This document shows, in pieces, positions 56,394 to 64,000 of a stretch of DNA of 64,000 bases. Both the position numbers and the translations under genes were made by a program. The DNA is from Metallyticus violacea (Eukaryota; Arthropoda; Insecta; Mantodea; Metallyticidae). Positions within the stretch are counted from its first letter, which is position 1. Each line of letters starts with the position of its first letter. The notes below the pieces were generated by a model, which worked only from the letters and a program-made list of their open reading frames with translations, ran no database searches and was not told where the DNA came from. The DNA lies in the NCBI GenBank assembly GCA_030762175.1, contig CM060838.1, positions 15,692,001 through 15,756,000 on the forward strand, written 5' to 3'.

Positions 56394-57710
56394 GTCATAA
56401 GATCATTCATGCTCTTGTGAAATACTTAATTTTAAAAATTAATTCTAATAAAGGAAAACAACGACATAAACAAGAACGCCTTCACACACATGCATGAAAC
56501 AGACATACATACAATAATTCTGATATTCATATACATTTTCATTTAGATATTATTTCTTCTTATCTAGCATCCAATAATTTTCTTTAGCAAATTTTATTAA
56601 ACTGCTACGTTAACAATGGTAATTAAATCTTCTTTCAAAGATACATGTTTACTGGTAATTATATGTAAATAGTGAAATACACATTTAAAATGATTTTAGT
56701 AAGTGAAAATAAATTTAAAAAACACCTCAGATTACAACACTGATAGAATTTGAATTATGATTAGGTCCTATTCACACAAAAATTCTAAGTGTAAAGATTA
56801 GTAACTGAAATATATCATACCCTGCAAGTGGGCCAAGTGTCCCGTTTATGTGTGTTTTGGTTCTTATTTTAAATGGGCAAAGTTTTGTTAAGTATATTTT
56901 AGGTCTTTTTGCATTAATAATTATAATACGGTGCGTTTTATGTTTACTATTAGCAAATAATTTCATACCAGATAAGTGCTAATGTTCCCTCTTAAAATGA
57001 TGATGACGAAATGAAAGTAAACGTGTTATTTTTAACCGTGATATTTAATTCGGTTTTAATGATGAACATCCTATTTCCAGCAGGCGTATACATTTTATTT
57101 TTGTAACTAATTTTTACGTAATTAAATTTTCTGTTCTCTCCTTTTCCTGTTACCTAAAAGCAAAGTTTCCAAGCTAACGTTTGTTTCTCCACCGGATCCC
57201 TTATCTGCCGGCCCTAGAGGAGGAAGACACAAGTCACATTCAGTTTGCGGCGCGAGTACAATGGTTGGCGTTAAGTTTTTGCTCATCTTCACATCTCTGT
57301 TATACTGATGGAGTGACAATTCTTTACTGGTACTGTTCACCGCTCTAGGCAGCAGCTATTGTCTGCAGGAACCGGGCCTGCCATATAGATAGGAATGCAA
57401 ATTCTCTCCGGATAATCACGTAGCTTACCGAACAGCTGCTTGCGGCTGATAAGAGAACGCCTGTGCGTGCGCTTTCTGCATCTCTCAGTAATGGTACTCA
57501 GTGGCAAATATACTAACTACCCAGCTCTAGTACGGAAAACTATTTCATGGTTTCTACATATGTAACTAATATTTATATCTGTTAATTACAAATGTTCAGT
57601 TTCTATTGGTGCCAGTTTTTCAACAGCACAGCAACTGACAAATCAATTTTAAACAAATTGTCCAACACTGTTTATTTTCTTCCTTTCCTTCCTTTTACGA
57701 TTTAAACAAC
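56394..57710. other. Unassigned DNA with a GC-richer patch
   Basis: The patch at 57120-57490 has clustered CpG (CTGCCGGCCC, TTGCGGCGCGAG) and is discussed as a weak candidate exon or promoter area. The rest is AT-rich with nothing recognised. Confidence 0.4.
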
Positions 57711-57712
57711 TT

Positions 57713-57743
<31 letters not shown>

Positions 57744-57769
57744 TTTTTTTTTTATTTTATTTTTTTTTT
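57711..57769 (+). repeat. (TTTA)n and T-rich low-complexity tract
   Basis: About nine TTTA units followed by a degenerate T-rich stretch. Confidence 0.93.
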
Positions 57770-57979
57770 AAATTAACTGCGTTATCACAATCGTCTATTA
57801 TCTACTGAATATGGAAACTTTAAAACAGTAATTTTGGCAATGTACATAATTAGGATATCGTCAAAAACGAGTTGAAAGTTTCCATTTTTTTAGACCAAGT
57901 ACTGTGTATTTTATCCTAAATATTTTGCAGTCTGAAGAATGAATGCAGTTTGCGCCTTTGTATCCAAGAATACTGAGCG

Positions 57980-58060
57980 GGGTGTCTCAGGCGATAGTGC
58001 GTGAGACCATTTCGAAAGGTCCGGGTTCAGGTCCTGTTGGGTCGGCCTTCCAGACCGGAG
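57980..58060 (+). mobile_element. tRNA-like sequence, possible SINE head
   Basis: GGCGATAGTGCGTGAGACC is weakly A-box-like and GGGTTCAGGTCCTG resembles a B box 35 bases later. A GC-rich stretch (TTCCAGACCGGAGGC) follows. It does not match the bodies of SINE-A, B or C. Treated as the head of an old, unclassified tRNA-derived element. Confidence 0.4.
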
Positions 58061-58120
58061 GCTTTTTGTTGATTCCACAAGGTCACTAACGTGAATGTTT
58101 TTCTTTTCTCTCTTTTTTTA

Positions 58121-58371
58121 TTCGGTTTGTTTATGCACTCTCTAACAGCTCAGATCATCAGTTTCCATTCAATTCAAGGCGTGAAACGACCGATAAGTTT
58201 TGCTCAGAGGCCTCTTTTTTCAAGCTTGAGGTTCTTTTTCGTGCCGTAAATGTACGACACGGGACCCACACTTTACTTCTCTTCCGAAGGAAGCCATGCT
58301 TAGGATTTTTACGCCCGAAAAAATCATCGACCGTTGCCGGGTTTGGACCCGCGATCTTGGATCTAGAAGGC
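58121..58371 (-). mobile_element. SINE-B copy missing the 5' end of the head
   Basis: Minus strand enters within the tRNA-like part (CTAGATCCAAGATCGCGGG), keeps a decayed B box (GGTCCAAACCCGG), then the full body (CATGGCTTCCTTCGGAAGAG, AAAGAACCTCAAGC, GAGGCCTCTGAGC) and 3' end GAGAGTGCATAAACAAACCG. The A box is missing. No target duplication found. Confidence 0.9.
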
Positions 58372-61300
58372 TGAGAGGTTTGTTTACACTCCAATTTTGT
58401 TCTCCCATTTCATATTTCATTCCAATGGTTCTCTTATGGGATCGAAAGTAAATTTTATAAAATCTACAGATAACTTACATTTTAAAATGCACTATTTCAT
58501 TATTTTGGTTGCATTCCTATGTGGAATTATGTAATGTACTAAGATGTAATTATTCTTAAAACTTATTCTTGAGTTCCCTTAATCTCAGAACCAAAGATAG
58601 GTTGAAAACTCTTCATTTATAACCTTTTTGCCTTTATTTTTGTGCTACGGAAAGTATTTTACTAACTTATAGAGTAAAGGACGGTTAAAAATGAATTAAA
58701 ATGTCAAAAATTAATTTCAATAGTGTTGTATATGTACAGAAAAAGGATCGGATGATTTGGATGATATACAAACAGATTTTTAAATGGGTTATGGAATATG
58801 AACTTTTTGAGCACTGACAGTAATTTAATTAATTATCACTTACCTTATTTATAGTCATAATGTCACAATTTTAAATAAGAAAGACTTTGTGTTAATATTA
58901 TTTATTTTTGTGATATGTTAGCACAAATAATGTTTCCTATTACTTTCGACACATATCTCAGCCTACCCTATATAAAAATCACATTTAGTCGCAGCTGTTC
59001 ACTCCCCTCGTTTCATTTTTCAATTTTCTGTAGTTAGTGATCTGTTCCTGTAGAGTTAATGTTTTACATTCTCCCAAAATTAAATATCGTACATGCTGAT
59101 ATAAAAAAGAAGTTCCTTTTGATTATTCTCCATCTAAATACGCTCTGAGTCACTTGTATTGAATTTGGTGTAGTATGAGCCATTGCACCATCTTGTTAAA
59201 AGTTGGCATGCTCTTTTTTTCGCAGTCAGCACGTCATAAAAAGGTTAATATATATATGGAATAGTACTGCATTCTACATGCACACCATACAACAACCTTT
59301 GCATTATGAATAGGACCTCATGCTGTAAATGCAGATTATTTAAGTTTCAATGGCGTGTATGCAGTAATTCCTCTATCTCGTCGATAAATTCACTGCAATA
59401 CCTAACGATTTGAATTAAGTTTTTCTTCATTCCCTAGAGCATATATCTTCAAATGTCTGCTGTAAATATTCTCTTTATAGAAATGTTTATTTATTTACAA
59501 CGAAACTGGTTTTTTTACCACTGAGACGAAAGCAGAATTTCAGAGCAGCATATTGCTAATCACAGTCATCTACATTTTTCTGTAGGTGGAACTGAACACG
59601 TCTCAACTCGTACACCTCTGCATGCGGGAACAGAAATTGACGACAGTGAAACTAGTAACATGTGTTCTTTATATAATAGACTAACAAATTATTTTAAAGT
59701 TAAATTTTAATGTGAGAAATTGTCTTTTAAAATAATTATGATCATTCCTTATTAAAAAGCCTTCGAATTTAATACTGTTGCGTAATATTTTAATTGTATA
59801 TTTAAAACATCTTGGGTTGTACGCAGTGAATACATTGTGGGGTCGTTACGGAAAACAAAGAGGCGCATTATATTGTCGGTCTAACAAAATATAAAAGCGA
59901 GGAAGGTTCAATAATTTCCAAAATTTCTATAGGACACTCCTCCAAAACTTATCTATGGCTCCTTCCTTTAAGAGATCATGCAATTCCCTGAATCATAGGA
60001 GCAAAACAGGCCTCCAAGAACAAACGCAGCAGAATAAGTGAACTTCACCAGAGTCGCATGACAAAGCTCCAATAGTTTACCAAATTATGCTTACAATTAA
60101 CTGCAAAGTTGGCCACCAGAAAGAAATAGGTTGGAACTAAGGGGTGTTAATAAAATATATCGCTGACGGCGAACTGCTTTTGAGACTGAAACTTTGCAGA
60201 AAGTTGAACTGCTGCAGTAGCTCTGACCACGGTGCTGGTTCTTGCCGCAAAGTTTGAGAAGGACACGCACAAGGGAGTTAGTTGGCCGGGTAGTTGGCTA
60301 AGAGTCCGTTGCTTGCCTTGCAGAGTCACTATTGGAAAAAGCTGAATTGCTAATAGAAATAATATGTGCAAAGTTTGATAGGTTCAGTTGCTGATTATAA
60401 TCAATACTTGAAAGCTTGATACCGCTGTTACTTTTCTTACCATGAAAAAATCAAAGTGTCCCTTCCCTCATTCTGCTGTGTTATTTCTGTTGAACTCTTA
60501 ACTTCCTCTAGTTTTTGTTCCCATTATAACTAGGGCTCCCAGCGATTATGAACAAAAAGCAGGACGCTTTACAAATACGTAAAACTGCAAGTTCACCCAA
60601 CTTTAAACAGAACTTCCTGTTGTCGTGCATGTGCACGCCAAGTTAGAGAATTGCAAAGCTTATAGTTCAAACCCATTTACGTAAACTGTTTTTTTTTTTC
60701 AAGAGAAAATCAACGAGATATATTTCACTCTAATTACTATTTTGAGTGTTCCATTCTATGGACCAATTTGCTCTTTTGTCCAAGTGAACTCAGAAAAGAA
60801 AATACACGTTTTATGACATAGTAAACTGAAAAAAAAAAATGTATAATCAATTCAAAAAACTTCATTGGTAATAAAGGTAAATATATGTTTTTAAAACTTC
60901 AGTAAACAGACGTGCTTCGACATTATATTTGTTTCTCTTAAATATACAAATTTATTGCACCATTAAGAAATATCACAACAAGTATTTCCACAACCTCCAC
61001 TTAACAAATGAAGATTTGAAATCATTCAAGTATTTGTGAGAGACAGTTATTATAATCTACGATGTATAGAAGTAACTTTTATTAATATATAACGTTTTTT
61101 TTCAAATGAATAAATTAAAAGATATTCACATATTAAAATTGTTGTGATATATTTTAAATATGGAGCTCACTCTTACCTGTTCATATTACAGCTAGCACTA
61201 GGCTTGCCCATTGATTAAAATGACGCAACGGTGTATAATATCGCACCAGCTTATAAACAAAAAATCTCCCATTTTGAAATATGCACTCATCGAATAGCGA

Positions 61301-61744
61301 ACGAATAAACAAATAAAGAAATAACATTTATTTTTGAAAAGAGATATAAATGTACCATCCGCATGTTATGTAGGCAGAATGTGGGACAAATTGGTAATGT
61401 CCTGCAAAATAGGAACATATAGAATCTGCAATGTTATTAATTAAACCAACCTTAATTTATTAGTATACCTGCTGGTCAAATTATTAATGAATTGATGTCC
61501 TTGTAAACAGCGTTTGGAATATCTTGAAAGAAGTACACTTTCTACTGAAACAACGTGTTTCAGATAATATTTTAAAGAACTGAGTAATAATTTTTTGCCA
61601 AAGGTAGAGATTACCATCATCTGCTTCAAGTATTGGAATACATAGCCCAGATATTTCTCCAACAAAGACGGCACAACTATGTAAATACTTATTTCCATTT
61701 GTTTAATATTTTAACATTTCGTATGATATCCTTGTGTTAACCAT
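58372..61744. other. Unassigned AT-rich DNA
   Basis: A 74-codon minus frame at 60147-60371 and an 85-codon one at 61441-61698 have no recognised domain. The rest shows only A/T tracts. Confidence 0.5.
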
Positions 61745-61753
61745 TCACTCTAA
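61745..61753. repeat. Target-site duplication, left
   Basis: TCACTCTAA, exactly repeated at 61926-61934. Confidence 0.85.
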
Positions 61754-61925
61754 TCATAAATGGCAAATGCCGGGGAGGTACCTATACTTAGGCCTGGAAC
61801 GTTTCCTTCCTAAAATTAAAAAAAATATTCTTTTACAATATATCATTTCATCTCATGTATCATCAGTGTCCACCGCCTGTGGTGCCTCAGTAGTAAAAAC
61901 GGGCGTTAAACACTAATAGAAAAAA
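61754..61925 (+). mobile_element. 5'-truncated SINE-A with exact 9-bp TSD
   Basis: Starts in the middle of the element (CATAAATGGCAAATGCCGGG) with no tRNA head, then the full 3' half to ACGGGCGTTAAACACT and tail AATAGAAAAAA. TCACTCTAA on both sides shows the truncation arose during insertion, not by later deletion. Confidence 0.93.
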
Positions 61926-61934
61926 TCACTCTAA
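61926..61934. repeat. Target-site duplication, right
   Basis: Second copy of TCACTCTAA. Confidence 0.85.
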
Positions 61935-64000
61935 ATTATTCCACAATTCCCTTCTTCGTTTCACTGTTACATAATTTATAGTATAAACATTTAAATTTCA
62001 TTTCTATCTCCTTCAATTCTTCGTATTTATTCCACATTTCTCCAAAAATTTATCTGAAATCTGTTACCTTTTACTTCCAGTATCCAAATCGGTGCTCCGT
62101 ATAAACAAGTTGAAAGAGTAATATATATTGATAATATCATTAATTTTGTTTATTTAATATTATCAGAAGTATGAAATTTACACAAAATAAAATTAAGGAG
62201 TGTGGCTTTTTCAGTTTATTCTAAATAAAGATTTAATTTCTTTTTCTGTAAGGATTCCGGAAGGCCAAAACGTTTGTCTTTTGAGAGGATATTACTAAAT
62301 TACATGATTTTTGTAATATTTTCCAATTTGAATACTTTTCTTAGTTATATTCTTTCATTTTAAGAAGTTATAACATGACCGGCCATAAATAACATACAAA
62401 ATAATTTAAATTCCATATTCAGTAAAATACTAAATTTAACTTCCCATGTTTGTAGAATTTAATGAATATAAAAACAGAGAAAAAATAATAAAATAAACTG
62501 GGTGGTAATTAAAATGTACTCGTACTACAGATGGCTAACTCATTCGTTCCTCTTTTAGCACTGCGGTTCTATTCCTCAAAGTTTCAATTTTCCGTAGGTA
62601 ATACCGTTAGCATATTAAAATCTTTTACGTTTTAGTAAGAATATAAACAAAGTGTGAATGTTTATTTGCATCTATTAAAGCGGAAACTATAATTCGATAC
62701 TTCATCTTATAAACAATTGTATGCACAATCTAGGGCATCTTAAAGTTCCAGCCCGCCTTTATTATTTGTAATTTGATAATATCATTTGTGATTATAATTG
62801 CGAATTTTTTGAAGATAAGATTTCCACAACCGGTGATTCGACATTTACATCTTTTATTTTACATTTACTTTCAATGTTTAAAATTGGCATAAATCTTTTT
62901 TTAATTATTCTATACGTTCTACTTCGTTAAAATGAACTTATTGTTATAATCCCTTTCAGCGAAATTCTAAGTTTTTATTTCATTTCGTACCTAGCTTGTT
63001 ATATTTAGTAGTGTCAGTATAGTTTAATAAATCGCAAATGTAGAATAACAAAAACTGTTTTTTTATTTCCTCCCGATGTTCTGTTTTTGATATCTGGTGC
63101 CATAATTTCATATAACACATTTTTACAATCGTTCTTTTACATTATATCTTTCAAGCAAAATATGTATTAACAATTTAGATATAACTAGTGCTTAATAAAA
63201 ATATTTCGTTAACAACAGTTCTCAAATTAATGAAAAATGTTTGATGGAACAGGCAATTTTAACTTGACCTTTAATTTAAGAGCGCAATTGATTAACGCAA
63301 CATTTAAATATGTGGATAACGACTTTTCATGCCTGTCGCATACTGCCCTCGTAATTTGTTTTGATTATTTTTAAGCAGCTGCTCTAATTCTGCGCGGAAG
63401 TAACAATTCGGCTCTTTTCAGGCCAATCGTTAGCAAATGCGACACTCACTTCCTCAGGGATACTGGGTGAAATTTATTATAAGTGTCTTAATATAATGTT
63501 TGGGCGTTTTAATTCTATACATAAAAATAACAATTATTTATTAAATTAAAGTTTGAAACAATGTAAAAGGAGCAGTATTTGTGAACTTGATATTTTTATG
63601 CAATTACGTAAACATTTGTTAAAACATGAAGTCCTTATGTTGTACTATTTTTATATGCTAGTGGGTTACTAAATAGGAACCTTTAGGCGCATTTCTGGAT
63701 TAAAATTCTCACAAAAGAACCCCCTTATCCAATGCATTCGTAATAGTAAGTCAATATTCAGTGCGCATGGATCTGCTAAGTTCATACGCTTAACTGGCCA
63801 CCTTTCCCGATTCCAGTTCACTGCATGGGCCGTTCTCTTGTAATTTTCCGCTAGCACAACACACTCCTCTTTTTCACGCCCCGATTCTGCCCAGCTCGCT
63901 TTGAAATGCATGCCTCTGGCAATATCACGAGACCAAACTGTAACTTAGCTAACATAGGGTTCCAAACTGAATTTTTCTTTTTTCAAAGAACTTTCTTTAT
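61935..64000. other. Unassigned AT-rich DNA
   Basis: Very AT-rich throughout except for the last 350 bases. An 80-codon minus frame at 63669-63911 in that GC-richer end has no recognised domain. Any feature there may continue beyond the window. Confidence 0.45.

Overview
This is an AT-rich, intron-less-looking stretch of a large, repeat-rich animal genome, most likely an arthropod and probably an insect. The evidence is a fragment of mitochondrial 16S rRNA of insect type, mariner-like transposons whose N-terminus resembles the HTH/DUF4817 module common in arthropods, degraded LINE reverse transcriptases, and dozens of tRNA-derived SINEs. I found no intact host protein-coding gene, no rRNA operon and no functional tRNA gene in 64 kb. 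The window is best read as intergenic or long-intron DNA. The species cannot be fixed from this sequence.

Most of the recognisable content is three SINE families, named here for convenience. SINE-A (about 270 bp) has a class II tRNA (Ser/Leu-like) head and a 3' end containing CGGGCGTTAAACAC. It occurs at 622, 6189, 22500, 24031, 27521, 28004, 31458, 36675, 38544, 41793 (old copy split by a younger one at 41843), 42876 (tail only), 48863, 52735, 55567, 56110 and 61754. SINE-B (about 280 bp) has a head with TGGTGTAGTGGTTA and a 3' end ending in AAAGAGCGTCC. It occurs at 3386, 13493, 14745 (head only), 16196, 33348, 33793, 49486 and 58121. SINE-C has a body of about 295 bp shared by two copies (16615-16907 and 40384-40680) that carry different tRNA-like heads. 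Nine A/B insertions keep exact or near-exact target-site duplications (TSDs), so these families were active fairly recently.

DNA transposons: two mariner-like copies of one family (18302-18986 plus, 31928-32663 minus) keep their ends and flanking TA but have lost different parts of the transposase. Two other transposase remnants lie at 8162-8329 and 42800-43110, the latter interrupted by a SINE tail inside its DDE-domain motif. LINEs: a 5'-truncated copy at 47266-48600 has an exact 15-bp TSD, an older RTE-like reverse transcriptase remnant lies near 35790-36345, and an RNase H scrap at 52082-52189.

The remainder is unique-looking AT-rich DNA with microsatellites, a purine-rich block, a 131-bp tandem duplication and a 26-bp palindrome. 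The interesting biology is transposon archaeology: nested insertions, shared SINE bodies and internally deleted mariners. I saw no convincing new gene system.
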